A model generated the notes under the pieces. The model was not told where the DNA came from. It worked only from the letters and a program-made list of their open reading frames with translations, and did not search any database. Shown here in pieces: positions 33,118-41,858 of a stretch of 43,036 bases of DNA (the first letter of the stretch is position 1; each line of letters opens with the position of its first letter). A program made the translations under genes and the position numbers. Source of the DNA: Candidatus Hydrogenedentota bacterium (GTDB lineage Bacteria > Hydrogenedentota > Hydrogenedentia > Hydrogenedentales > CAILVY01); NCBI GenBank assembly GCA_903837785.1, contig CAILVY010000060.1:1-43036 (forward strand), given 5' to 3'.

Positions 33118-33788
33118 GGCTTGCCCTCCCCGGTTTTCTGCGCGGCACTCTTCACGGGGGCCACATCCTGCACCCGCACCGGCTCCAGCGCGCTGATCGA
33201 GAGGTCAAAGGCGCTGCTGTGCGAATTGAGCAGAAAGGCCTGAACGGCCACATCATTCCAGTCGCCCGAACTCACGGAAAGCACCGCGAAGCCCTGAAAA
33301 GAAGCGCTGGCATAGCCGCCCGCGACCTGGAAAAGGTTCTCCAGCGTCACGGAAACCCGCGGAGTCATGGAACCCAGGGTGTAAACCGCCGGAAAGGCCA
33401 CCGGCGTCGACGTGGCGGACAGGGCGGCCTGCCCCGCATTGTCGTATAGATAAAGGGAGACAGTCACATCCGTCAGGCTCTTTTCGGACGGCGGAGCCCC
33501 GCCGCCTTTGAGGAAACTCTCCACATACGGACCGGTGGCCACAAAGACGAACATCGTGTCGAAACCGTTTGGCGTCGAGCTTATCGACCCCTGCTGTTCC
33601 ACGATGTGCGGATAAAAGAGCAGCGCATCGCCGCCGCCCCGCGCCCGGTTGGCCTGCGCGGCCTGATCATAGACTTCCTGCATCGTTCGCATCGTGGGCG
33701 CGGGCGCGCCCGGCGGTGCCAGTTCTCCCGCGGACACGCTCCACGACGCAAACACGCCCAACAGTAAAAGGAGCATTAGTTGACGCAC
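33114..33788 (-). CDS. Secreted protein of unknown family, first gene of the coupled operon
   Basis: 224 residues from a GTG at 33788, chosen because AGGAG lies 7 bases upstream and a compact signal peptide (MRQLMLLLLLGVFASWSVSAG) starts there. The out-of-frame ATG at 33790 stops after four codons. It is clearly a paralog of the next gene: both share APAPTM, QE, DQAAQANRA-GGGDALLF, TP--FDT, VATG, VSLYLYDNAGQ-type and SSGDWxDVxVxxxLxNxH strands, and both end in PVRVQ. The family is unknown to me. It looks like a small secreted beta-rich domain with no linker or anchor of its own. Its TGA overlaps the next ATG, so dosage of the two paralogs and the tagged protein should be coupled. Confidence 0.85.
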   Translation of the reverse strand: MRQLMLLLLLGVFASWSVSAGELAPPGAPAPTMRTMQEVYDQAAQANRARGGGDALLFYPHIVEQQGSISSTPNGFDTMFVFVATGPYVESFLKGGGAPPSEKSLTDVTVSLYLYDNAGQAALSATSTPVAFPAVYTLGSMTPRVSVTLENLFQVAGGYASASFQGFAVLSVSSGDWNDVAVQAFLLNSHSSAFDLSISALEPVRVQDVAPVKSAAQKTGEGKP

Positions 33789-34067
33789 ATCGTGTCTCCT
33801 TCCCAATGGCAACCTGAAGTGCTCGTGGAACAAGATCAGGACAACGCGCATTCCGTGTACAATATCGGCCGCATTGAAGCTGCGGCGGCGTGCCGGGCAT
33901 GCGCCCCTGCACAACCTTTAAAGTGCGTTCGCTCGGCTACAACACGCCTCTATAGTACACGATAATCGCGGAAGGTGCCAGGGGTATGTTGACTGGGCAG
34001 GCGAAGTGACAGTCCAGATTCTCGTGCCGTAGCTTCCTCACCCCCCGGCCGTTGGCCGCCGGCGCAC

Positions 34068-35675
34068 TCATCGCACAAAACAGAGGGCGACGGACACCGC
34101 GATGATCAGGATGCCCACGAGCGGAAACAGGTACTTGTTGACGAGGTAGATGTGGGTCTTCGTTACATTGACCGGGCAATCGCCCAGCCCGAGTGCCTCC
34201 GCGACTGCCGTCTTGTCGGCACCCTGGGCATAGGCGTTCAGGCCTCTCGTGAACGATTCGCCGAGCTTGGCGCCCAGTTCACGCCGCGCCGGGAGTTCGT
34301 CATTGCCAAAATGCTGCGCAAGCGCCACATAGTCGCGCGGGGTGATCGAACAGGTTGCCACACCGCGCGCATCAACGTGCAGGGACGAGTTCCCGCCCCG
34401 CGCCATCTTCTCGCCGATGTAGCTCCTCAGACGAAGCCGAACGCGGATGCCGCCGGCCTCAGTCTTGCAGGGCGGGGCCACCAGTCCCAGTTCATGCAGC
34501 ATGGTCAGCCATGGCCTGAGCCGCGCCCGTTCCAGGGGCGCCGGGAGACACTCGGCAGCCCCGGCGCGTTGGAGCAGCGGCGCCACCCAGCACCCGGGCA
34601 TGACCGCGCCTTGCGCGAGGCCCGCCTTGTTAACGAGGAAGTACTGCATCGCCATGAATCCGCCGAAGCAGGCCATGACGCAGTATTTTGGCGGGTTGAA
34701 CGCCATCACAACGAACAGGAGAATCACGCACCCCGCATTGATGAACTGTTTGGCCTTTTCGCGCGGAGAGACCAGTGCGATCTCGCGCCAGAAGATCGCC
34801 GCCAGGAACGCCAAGGCGACCACAAGATAGGGGACCATTATCCGCGGGTCATGCCCCAGAAGCCGGGTGAGCGGCGGCGCGGCCAGAAACACGGCAACGC
34901 ACAGAACAATCGAGCGGACGATATTCCGCTTGGTCTGCCGTTCCATGCCCGCGGGCGCATGGCCCCGCCACCGCTCCGCGTCCTTTCCGAGAAACCAGCC
35001 GGGCACGGCCAGAAACGCGAACCATCCCAGCACCGGGCTCAGCGCCGCCGCCCCGGCTTTCACGGGACCCACGGCTTTGACCGCGGCCATGATGTCCGCC
35101 GAGAATACCGGCATGGGAGCGACGCTCCAGAAGCCTTGCAGTTCCGCGGCCCGGCCGCCCAGTATTGTTCGCGCCTTCTTGAGGCGCATCTTGACCGCGC
35201 TTTCGCGCATTCCGGTGAGTTCGGCAATCTCGGCGACGTTCATCTGCTGCCCGTAATACAGGCTCAGCGCCTCCCGGCTGTTCTCATCGAGTTGGCCCAC
35301 GAGGGTCCACAGCCGGGTTGTGGCGTCTTTGGCCGCGATGTTCGGCCGCGGATCGGCGGAGGTCCCGGCAACGTCGTGCAGGGTTTCCATGCTGCGCCCT
35401 CCTTGTTCCTTCCTCCATTTCCCGCGCATGAAATCCAACGACAAGCGCCTCAGGATCATGAAGAGCCAGGGGGCAAATCGCTCCCGGTTTCTGAGCATCG
35501 GAAGCCGCGTATACGCCCGGAGAAACGTCTCCTGAACTAGATCCTGCGCGTCCTGCGGATCGTAGACGCGCGCCAGCGCAGCGGCATAGAGCCGTGTCTG
35601 GAAACGCGTTACAAGAAAGCCAAAGGCTTCCCCCTCCCCTCCAAGCGTCCGCTCGATGGCTTCGCGTTCGTCCAT
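34068..35675 (-). CDS. ECF-type RNA polymerase sigma factor fused to a multi-pass membrane domain
   Basis: 535 residues; ATG at 35675 with GGAG 7 bases upstream. Region 2 (about 8-85) contains YDPQDAQDLVQETFLRAY and FAPWLFMILRRLSLDFMR, the -10 binding part. Region 4 (about 120-180) contains LSLYYGQQMNVAEIAELTGMRESAVKMRLKKAR, a helix-turn-helix for the -35 box. The remaining 350 residues are unusual: about six hydrophobic segments (GWFAFLAVPGWFLG, IVLCVAVFLAAPPLTRLL, VPYLVVALAFLAAIFW, AGCVILLFVVMAF, ACFGGFMAMQYFLV and YLFPLVGILIIAVSVALCFV), with a cytoplasmic-looking stretch between the fifth and sixth. No separate anti-sigma gene is adjacent, so the membrane part may hold the sigma domain or sense a signal itself. 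The kinase gene lies 103 bases upstream on the same strand. Confidence 0.85.
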   Translation of the reverse strand: MDEREAIERTLGGEGEAFGFLVTRFQTRLYAAALARVYDPQDAQDLVQETFLRAYTRLPMLRNRERFAPWLFMILRRLSLDFMRGKWRKEQGGRSMETLHDVAGTSADPRPNIAAKDATTRLWTLVGQLDENSREALSLYYGQQMNVAEIAELTGMRESAVKMRLKKARTILGGRAAELQGFWSVAPMPVFSADIMAAVKAVGPVKAGAAALSPVLGWFAFLAVPGWFLGKDAERWRGHAPAGMERQTKRNIVRSIVLCVAVFLAAPPLTRLLGHDPRIMVPYLVVALAFLAAIFWREIALVSPREKAKQFINAGCVILLFVVMAFNPPKYCVMACFGGFMAMQYFLVNKAGLAQGAVMPGCWVAPLLQRAGAAECLPAPLERARLRPWLTMLHELGLVAPPCKTEAGGIRVRLRLRSYIGEKMARGGNSSLHVDARGVATCSITPRDYVALAQHFGNDELPARRELGAKLGESFTRGLNAYAQGADKTAVAEALGLGDCPVNVTKTHIYLVNKYLFPLVGILIIAVSVALCFVR

Positions 35676-35778
35676 GCGGTGTCTCCTCGCGTTTCGTCCA
35701 CACGTTAATAGACGAACGAAAGCGCAAAAGGGTCAAAGCGACGGACGCTTGTCCGCGGAATCTGTGGCGTCGCGACCG

Positions 35779-38700
35779 CTATGGTTGATCCAGTACTTCC
35801 CGCACCTTGGCGGCCAGCACTTTCGGGGAGAACGGCTTCTGGATGAAATTCACCCCTTCTTCCAGGACGCCGTGATGCGCGATGACATCGGCCGTATAGC
35901 CCGACATGAAGAGGCGTTTCAGCCCCGGATATACGGTCAGCAGATTGATGGCCAAATCCCGCCCGTTCATCTCGGGCATGACCACGTCCGTCATCAGCAA
36001 GTGGATCTCCCCGGCATACTCCCTGGCCAGGCGAAGGGCCTCGCCCGGAGTGCTCGCCGCAAGCACGTTGTAGCCCTGCTTGGCAAGCATCTTCGTCGTC
36101 AATTTCAGGATGGCGGGCTCGTCTTCCGTCAGCAGGATGGTTTCGTGGCCTCGCGAGGAAGCTTTCGCCGCTTCGGATGCCTGCGGTTGCCTGCTCGTCG
36201 CCGTGTGTCTGGGGAGATAAATTGCGAACGTCGTTCCCTCGCCGGGCTCGCTGTAAACGTGGATAAAGCCCCCGTTCTGTTGGACGGCGCCGTAAACCGT
36301 GGACAAACCGAGCCCCGTGCCCTTCCCAAACTCCTTGCTCGTGAAGAACGGCTCAAAGATTTGCGACAGCATCTCCTTGTCCATGCCGCAACCCGTATCG
36401 CTCACCGCCAGACGCACATAGTCGCCCGGCACAAAGCCCGGGTGGTTTGCGCAGTACTCCTCATCAAAAGTCCGGTTGCCCGACTCGATCGTAATCCTGC
36501 CGATATCGGTGATCGCATCGCGCGCATTGACGCACAGATTGGCCAGCACCTGGTCGATCTGCGACGGGTCCACCTTGACCGGCCAAAGTGGTTCCGAGGG
36601 ATGCCAGTCCAATGCCACGTCCTCGCCAATGAGCCGCTGCAGCATCTTGAGCATCCCTGAAACCGTCTCATTCAAGTCCAGGACCTGCGGCGTAACCATC
36701 TGCTTGCGGGCAAAGGCCAACAGTTGCCGGGTGAGGTCGGCGGAACGCTCCGCGGCCTTGAGCACCTGTTCGAGGTCGGCATGCAGCGGCTCCGTCGGCG
36801 CCACCTGTTCGAGTGCATTCTCGGCGTGACCGATGATGACTGAGAGCATGTTGTTGAAGTCATGCGCCACGCCCCCCGCCAAACGGCCCACGGATTCCAT
36901 CTTCTGCGCCTGCAAGAGCTGGGCTTCCAGTTTCGAACGCTCTTTCTCCGCCTCCTTGCGCTCGGTGACTTCCACCACGATCCCCCGATAAGCGAAGATG
37001 CGGCCCGTGTCGTCCTTCATCGGCCGGCCGCGAGACATGATCCAGCGTTCCGGGCCCTCGGCGACATTGACGCGCCATTCTATGTTGATGTCAAACCCAT
37101 TCGCGACGGCCGTACTGACCTGCCCCTCCACCGCGTCCCGGTCTTCGGGATGTATCGACTGCCGCCACGACTCATACGACGCGCTGTGGACGCGCCGATC
37201 CAGCCCGTACAGGCGCCAGAGTTCGTCCGACCACGTGTTCCGGTTCGTAACCAGTTCCCATTCCCACGCCCCCGCGTTGGCTGCGTCCAGCGTCAGGCGC
37301 ATTCGCTCTTCACTCGCCTGCAGCGCGGCCGCCGCGCGCTTGCGTTCACTGATGTCCTGAATCTGCGTGAGCATGTTAGGCGCGTTGTTCTGGTCGTCAA
37401 GTATCAGCGTGCCGCTCACCAGGCCCCAGACGATCGCCCCGTCCTTCCGAAGATAACGCTTTTCCAGCTGAAACGTTTCCAGCTCCCCGCGATAAACCCG
37501 GCGCACAAGGGTTTCGCTGGCCGCCCGGTCCTCCGGCAGGGTCACATCCTGGAAGGTCAGTTCCAGCAGTTCCGATTCCGAGTAACCCACCATCCTGCAG
37601 AACGCATCATTCACGCGGCGAAATCGGAATTCGGGCGAAGTGAGCACCATGCCCGCCGCCGAATGCTGAAACATGCGCCTGAATCGTTCTTCGCTGGCGC
37701 GCAACGTCTCCTCCGCCCGCTTGCGCTCAGTGATATCCCGGCTCACGACGACGGACCCCACGATGACTCCCTGGCTGTCGCGAATGGGGGCAAAACTGTA
37801 ACTCCCGACCCAGGTCTCGCCAGTGTCCTTGCGGCGCAAGGTGTACTCGGCGTTTGTAATCGTCTCGCCCCGGAGCGCCCTCGGCACGGCCCACATATCC
37901 AACGGGGCGACCTCGCCGCTATCCAGGTAGACTTCCAGAATGGCGGGATAGTCGGCCAGATGCTCGGCACACTCGCTCTTGTTCCGAAAGCGGTGAAACG
38001 TGGCAAACGCATCATTGAAATCGATGAACCGGCCCGACGTATCGGAGATGAACACGGCGTCGGTCATGCTCGCCATGGCCGTTTCCAGTTTCGCCCGGCT
38101 CTCCACCAGCGCTTCCTCGGAACGTTTCCGTTCGCTGATGTCTTCAATCGTCGCCACCGTGCGTGTGGGCTGCCCGTCCGCGTCGCGGACGACCGACATG
38201 TTTACATTGACCCAAGTCACTGTCCCGTCTTTGCGAATGTAGCGCTTCTCAATCCGATAGTCCTGGGCCTCGCCGCGCACGACACGCTGGAACGCCTCCC
38301 AGTCGCGCGCCCGGTCATCCGGATGCGTGATATCGGGAATGCGCAACGTGAGCATCTCCTCCGCGGTGTAGCCGGTAATCGCGCACATCTTCTGGTTCAC
38401 GCGTACCCATCGCCCGGTCGATGGATCCGTCTGGGCAATGCCGATCGACGCCGTCTCGAACATGGCCTGGAACAACAGCTCACTCTCTTCGGCTGCGCGC
38501 CGGGCCTCCATCGCCCGCAGCTTCTTTAGGCCTGATCCCGTAATGACCTCAATGAGGCCCTTGATGAAGAACAGGTAACTGTTCAGCTTCTCCCGGCTCC
38601 AGACCGGCACCTTCTTGAGCGCTTCCAGATAGGCCACCTCGTCGAATCCGTACCGCCGGGCCTGCGCACGGAAAAATTCCACGTCCGGCTCTTCCAGGAA

Positions 38701-39030
38701 GAACTGGCCAGTGAAGAAATTGCCCAGGTGGACGCCGTCGATAATGATGGGCGTGGCGTTGTCAACCAGCCCGTGAGGACAACGGTAACTGACCGCCGGG
38801 TTGGCGTCCTCGATATGGCTGAGGATGTACTGATCGCTCTTGATGCACTCTCTCAGGCATTCCACATGCTGGCGATGGAACTTCGTGCAGATGTCCTGCC
38901 ACGCCGTGGCGGTCAGTATGTTGCCGTCATTGTCGATGATGGCCGAGGGAAAGGCATAGATCTCATTGAGCCGGTCCTGCAACGCCTGAAACTGCTCAAT
39001 GTCGATCAGGTCCTGAAGCCGGTAAGTCAT
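35779..39030 (-). CDS. Hybrid sensor histidine kinase: PocR domain, four PAS domains, kinase core and receiver
   Basis: 1,083 residues from the ATG at 39030 (GGGGAG just upstream; the longer frame adds 19 weak residues). Residues 1-185 are a PocR-type ligand-binding domain (FHRQHVECLRECIKSD, YRCPHGLVDNATPIIIDG, GNFFTGQFF, with paired Cys). PAS domains lie at about 187-310, 314-440, 448-565 and 576-690. The HisKA segment contains GGVAHDFNNMLS with the phosphoacceptor His723. The ATPase has N box NLCVNARDAI, DTGCGMD and GKGTGLGLSTVYG. A C-terminal receiver contains LLMTDVVMPEMNG with the phosphoacceptor Asp1015 and a conserved K-P-F end. No transmembrane segment is seen, so it probably senses a cytoplasmic small molecule. 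No output regulator is adjacent. The sigma-factor fusion is the closest gene on the same strand. Confidence 0.9.
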   Translation of the reverse strand: MTYRLQDLIDIEQFQALQDRLNEIYAFPSAIIDNDGNILTATAWQDICTKFHRQHVECLRECIKSDQYILSHIEDANPAVSYRCPHGLVDNATPIIIDGVHLGNFFTGQFFLEEPDVEFFRAQARRYGFDEVAYLEALKKVPVWSREKLNSYLFFIKGLIEVITGSGLKKLRAMEARRAAEESELLFQAMFETASIGIAQTDPSTGRWVRVNQKMCAITGYTAEEMLTLRIPDITHPDDRARDWEAFQRVVRGEAQDYRIEKRYIRKDGTVTWVNVNMSVVRDADGQPTRTVATIEDISERKRSEEALVESRAKLETAMASMTDAVFISDTSGRFIDFNDAFATFHRFRNKSECAEHLADYPAILEVYLDSGEVAPLDMWAVPRALRGETITNAEYTLRRKDTGETWVGSYSFAPIRDSQGVIVGSVVVSRDITERKRAEETLRASEERFRRMFQHSAAGMVLTSPEFRFRRVNDAFCRMVGYSESELLELTFQDVTLPEDRAASETLVRRVYRGELETFQLEKRYLRKDGAIVWGLVSGTLILDDQNNAPNMLTQIQDISERKRAAAALQASEERMRLTLDAANAGAWEWELVTNRNTWSDELWRLYGLDRRVHSASYESWRQSIHPEDRDAVEGQVSTAVANGFDINIEWRVNVAEGPERWIMSRGRPMKDDTGRIFAYRGIVVEVTERKEAEKERSKLEAQLLQAQKMESVGRLAGGVAHDFNNMLSVIIGHAENALEQVAPTEPLHADLEQVLKAAERSADLTRQLLAFARKQMVTPQVLDLNETVSGMLKMLQRLIGEDVALDWHPSEPLWPVKVDPSQIDQVLANLCVNARDAITDIGRITIESGNRTFDEEYCANHPGFVPGDYVRLAVSDTGCGMDKEMLSQIFEPFFTSKEFGKGTGLGLSTVYGAVQQNGGFIHVYSEPGEGTTFAIYLPRHTATSRQPQASEAAKASSRGHETILLTEDEPAILKLTTKMLAKQGYNVLAASTPGEALRLAREYAGEIHLLMTDVVMPEMNGRDLAINLLTVYPGLKRLFMSGYTADVIAHHGVLEEGVNFIQKPFSPKVLAAKVREVLDQP

Positions 39031-39289
39031 CGCGCTCCCCTTTGTCGCCTGTGTACAACCGAATTGAGGCCCGGAAAACGGCCCCATTCATCAACAGGGA
39101 TGCCTCCCCTGCCAGTAGTTCATTTGCCGCGTGCCCAGTGTCACCTGCGCACCATGGTACAAACGGCTTTTGCATTAGTCAACACTTCCGGACACGCGGA
39201 TCGATTCTGCCGGGCGCGGTGCGCTACACTGTGCGCATCGGCAGACTCAACGCTTGGGCGGGATAACCGGATATCGGAGGGACTTGGCC

Positions 39290-40144
39290 ATGAGAAGGCA
39301 ATCGACGGATCAAATCGGGGTGTGCAGTTGGTCGCTTCAGGCCACCGGTCCGCAGAACCTTGCGGAGAAGGTCAACGCGCTCGGACTGAAGAAGGTCCAG
39401 CTTGGCCTTACGCCCCACCGCGACGATCCCGGCGCATGGGACGGCGTGCAGGAAATCCTGGCCGGGTCCGGCATCCGCATCGTGTCCGGCATGTTCTCCA
39501 CGGTCGGCGAAGATTACACTACGCCGGAGACGATTCGCCGGACCGGCGGCGTGGTGCCGGACGAGCATTGGGAAGAGAACGTGGTCCTGGCCAAAGCCGC
39601 CGCCGCCACCGCGCAGGCGATGGGCCTGAAGTACGTGAATGCCCATGCGGGCTTCCTCCCGCATGACCCCGCGGATCCCGATTTCGACAAGCTGAGCCGC
39701 CGCGTCGTGGCCCTCGCCGAAATCTTTGCGGCCAACGGCGTTTCCCTCCTGCTGGAAACCGGCCAGGAGAGCGCCCAGACGCTGCTCGCTTTTCTGGCCG
39801 AGATGCGGCGCCTCGGCGCGGAGAACATCGCGGTGAACTTCGACCCCGCCAACATGATCCTGTACGACATGGACGACCCGATCGACGCGTTGCGCCTGCT
39901 CGCGCCGCACGTCCGCCAGGTCCACGTCAAGGATGCCAGGCGGACGGCCGTAAAGGGCCAGTGGGGCGAAGAAGTCGTCGTCGGCACGGGTGAGGTGGAC
40001 TGGCTCGCCTTCGTCCAAATCCTGGCCGAGGCAGACTTCGACGGAACCTATGTGTTCGAACGCGAGGCCGGAGACAACCGGGTCGGCGACATTGCCCAGG
40101 GCATCGCTGCGCTCACCGCGGCCATCAACGGGACAACAGCCTGA
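39290..40144 (+). CDS. Sugar phosphate isomerase/epimerase-like TIM-barrel protein (xylose isomerase-like)
   Basis: 284 residues from the ATG at 39290 with GGAGG 9 bases upstream. The fold shows in IGVCSWSLQATG (first strand), GLKKVQLGL and IRIVSGMFST. Probable metal ligands sit at family positions: Glu156 (LLLETGQE), Asp185 (VNFDPANM), His212 (QVHVKDA) and Glu257 (VFEREAG). Such enzymes act on keto/aldo sugars or inositol derivatives in the cytoplasm using a divalent metal. The exact substrate is unknown. No signal peptide is seen. It is divergent from the kinase gene (259-base gap) and convergent with the hemerythrin-like gene, 15 bases away, with a small hairpin between. Confidence 0.85.
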   Translation: MRRQSTDQIGVCSWSLQATGPQNLAEKVNALGLKKVQLGLTPHRDDPGAWDGVQEILAGSGIRIVSGMFSTVGEDYTTPETIRRTGGVVPDEHWEENVVLAKAAAATAQAMGLKYVNAHAGFLPHDPADPDFDKLSRRVVALAEIFAANGVSLLLETGQESAQTLLAFLAEMRRLGAENIAVNFDPANMILYDMDDPIDALRLLAPHVRQVHVKDARRTAVKGQWGEEVVVGTGEVDWLAFVQILAEADFDGTYVFEREAGDNRVGDIAQGIAALTAAINGTTA

Positions 40145-40145
40145 C

Positions 40146-40159
40146 GCGCGGAGGCGCGC
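40146..40159. terminator. Small hairpin between convergent genes
   Basis: GCGCG (40146-40150) and CGCGC (40155-40159) form a 5-bp stem with a GAGG loop in the 15-base gap between two stop codons. It is short and lacks T-runs, so it is only a weak bidirectional terminator candidate. Confidence 0.25.
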
Positions 40160-40879
40160 CTAGACGGACGGGGTGAACTGGACGACGCCATCGATGCCGA
40201 GCGCCTGCTCGAACTCGGCGATCCGTTTGGCGGCGTCCCTCATTCCCTGTTCGCCCAGTTGTTCGTGTTCGCGCTGCTCCATCTTGCCGCCGATTTCCTC
40301 GTATTCCTTGGCGCTGGTGATCCGGCGGAACTCGGGGAAGACCATCGTGTCTTCGCATACGGCATGATGCTCATACATTCGAATCAGTTCGCTGAGCTGA
40401 CGGCACAGTTCCTTGCGGAGGTCTTCCTTCTCGAGATTCTCCTTCCCGGACAAGCTCAGAATCTTGTCCGTCATGCGGCGGCTGACCCGATGCTGTTCCT
40501 TCAGAACGCCCACCACCCCGACCAGCGCTCCCGCTTGAACCAGGCGCGGAAACACGAAGTCCTCTTCGGCGGGTTCGTGATGATTCTCTATCAGTGACCG
40601 CATGAGGCTGAAGACCTCAACAAAGAGATTCGGAGGCAATGCCTCGTTGGCTTCCAGCCGGCGCTGCCCTTCGCGGCAAACCAGCATCAAGTGCCGAACA
40701 AACCCATGCTCCAGCATGAGGTCCTCCAGCGGCGTCAGTTCCTTCTCCTCGTCCTCGTGTTCTTCGTCAGACTGCCCGCTGGCGCCCCCCGCGCGGCACA
40801 GAAGCGCCGGCGCGGCCGCAAGAAGGACCGCGTTCGCCTTGAGAAATTCGCGCCGAACAACCGATTGATAGACTTCCAT
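40160..40879 (-). CDS. Tat-exported hemerythrin-like protein
   Basis: 239 residues. The ATG at 40879 is preferred because GGAGG is 5 bases upstream; the GTG two codons earlier overlaps that site. A twin-arginine signal is clear: VVRREFLKANAVLLAAAPALL (Arg9-Arg10). The mature part is a four-helix hemerythrin-like domain with candidate iron ligands at His58 (LEHG), His100/His101 (ENHHEPAEED), His130 (EQH) and His171/His172 with Glu176 (YEHHAVCEDT). This set fits a di-iron oxygen-binding site. Export by Tat suggests it folds with its metal in the cytoplasm before transport. It may sense or buffer oxygen, or handle nitric oxide or peroxide, in the periplasm. It stands alone between convergent and divergent neighbours. 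Confidence 0.85.
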   Translation of the reverse strand: MEVYQSVVRREFLKANAVLLAAAPALLCRAGGASGQSDEEHEDEEKELTPLEDLMLEHGFVRHLMLVCREGQRRLEANEALPPNLFVEVFSLMRSLIENHHEPAEEDFVFPRLVQAGALVGVVGVLKEQHRVSRRMTDKILSLSGKENLEKEDLRKELCRQLSELIRMYEHHAVCEDTMVFPEFRRITSAKEYEEIGGKMEQREHEQLGEQGMRDAAKRIAEFEQALGIDGVVQFTPSV

Positions 40880-41131
40880 AGACACCTCCCTTATCTTCTC
40901 CTAAACAAACCGTTGAAGATCACATTCGGGAGGGCGCACGTATTCCCACACCTTCCACCCTCGGAACGATGTCACTGCCTCCCGGGCTCTCGTCTTGCCA
41001 CCCCCTCCATCCCTCCCGCCTGCTACTGATACCCAGTAACGGCTCTGCACGGGATGATCCCCAACGCCGAAAATCCCCTTGCCCTTTTGGCGGAACGTCC
41101 CCTATGCTGGAGTCAAAGGGGGGTGAGGCCT

Positions 41132-41791
41132 ATGGACGCGGTACGGGTCACCTCGGCGTATTACGCGGCGCGGGCGCCGGAGTACGACGCTTCCGCGGGC
41201 TATCTCGATCCGAAGGTCGAAACGCTGCGCATCCCGATTAAAGCCCGCTATCAAGCCGTGTTTCGCGGACGGAACGTCCTGGAAATTGCGTGCGGAACCG
41301 GATACTGGACCGCCGCCATCGCCGCCGAGGCGGCGTCGGTCTTTGCGATTGATCGTGACCCGCGCATGCTGGCGTTGGCACGCCGGCGCCTCGCACAGGC
41401 ACCGCATGTTCGCATCGAATTGGCCGACGCCTATGCGTTGATCAGCGTCCCGGAAGATTTCAACGCCGCCTTCGCAATCCACTGGTGGTCGCATATGCCG
41501 CGGCGGCGGATTCCCGCCTTTCTGGATGTGCTGTGCGCTCACTTGTGTCCGGGAGCCCGCGTGATGTTCGTGGACGAACTACCGTACGACCGCGGGCGCC
41601 GAAGGCGTATCGATGAAGAGGGCAACCTCCTCGAAGAACGTACCCTGTTCGACGGACGCCGTTTCGAGATCGTCAAGAACTTCCCGACGCGCGAGGAACT
41701 CTTCGCGGCGGTCCGGATGCATGCCGTCGATTTCACCTATCGTGAGCCTCCCGGCGAAGGCCGATGGGAAATCAGCTTCCGGAGCCGATAG
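41132..41791 (+). CDS. Class I SAM-dependent methyltransferase
   Basis: 219 residues from the ATG at 41132 with a purine-rich AGGGGGGTGAGG just upstream. Longer in-frame starts lack a site. VLEIACGTGYWT (49-60) is motif I and VFAIDRDP with Asp74 is motif II. AFAIHWWSHMP and PGARVMFVDELPYD fit the later strands. The N-terminal YYAARAPEYDASAGYLDP resembles small methyltransferases of the UbiE/Methyltransf_25 type. The substrate is unknown. It is divergent from the hemerythrin-like gene and convergent with the membrane protein gene. Confidence 0.85.
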   Translation: MDAVRVTSAYYAARAPEYDASAGYLDPKVETLRIPIKARYQAVFRGRNVLEIACGTGYWTAAIAAEAASVFAIDRDPRMLALARRRLAQAPHVRIELADAYALISVPEDFNAAFAIHWWSHMPRRRIPAFLDVLCAHLCPGARVMFVDELPYDRGRRRRIDEEGNLLEERTLFDGRRFEIVKNFPTREELFAAVRMHAVDFTYREPPGEGRWEISFRSR

Positions 41792-41858
41792 ACTCCGCGT
41801 CCCGCCGTCGTGCTGCGGCAGGAGGCCGCCCGTGCCCCGATCACCCGGACTTGCCGGC

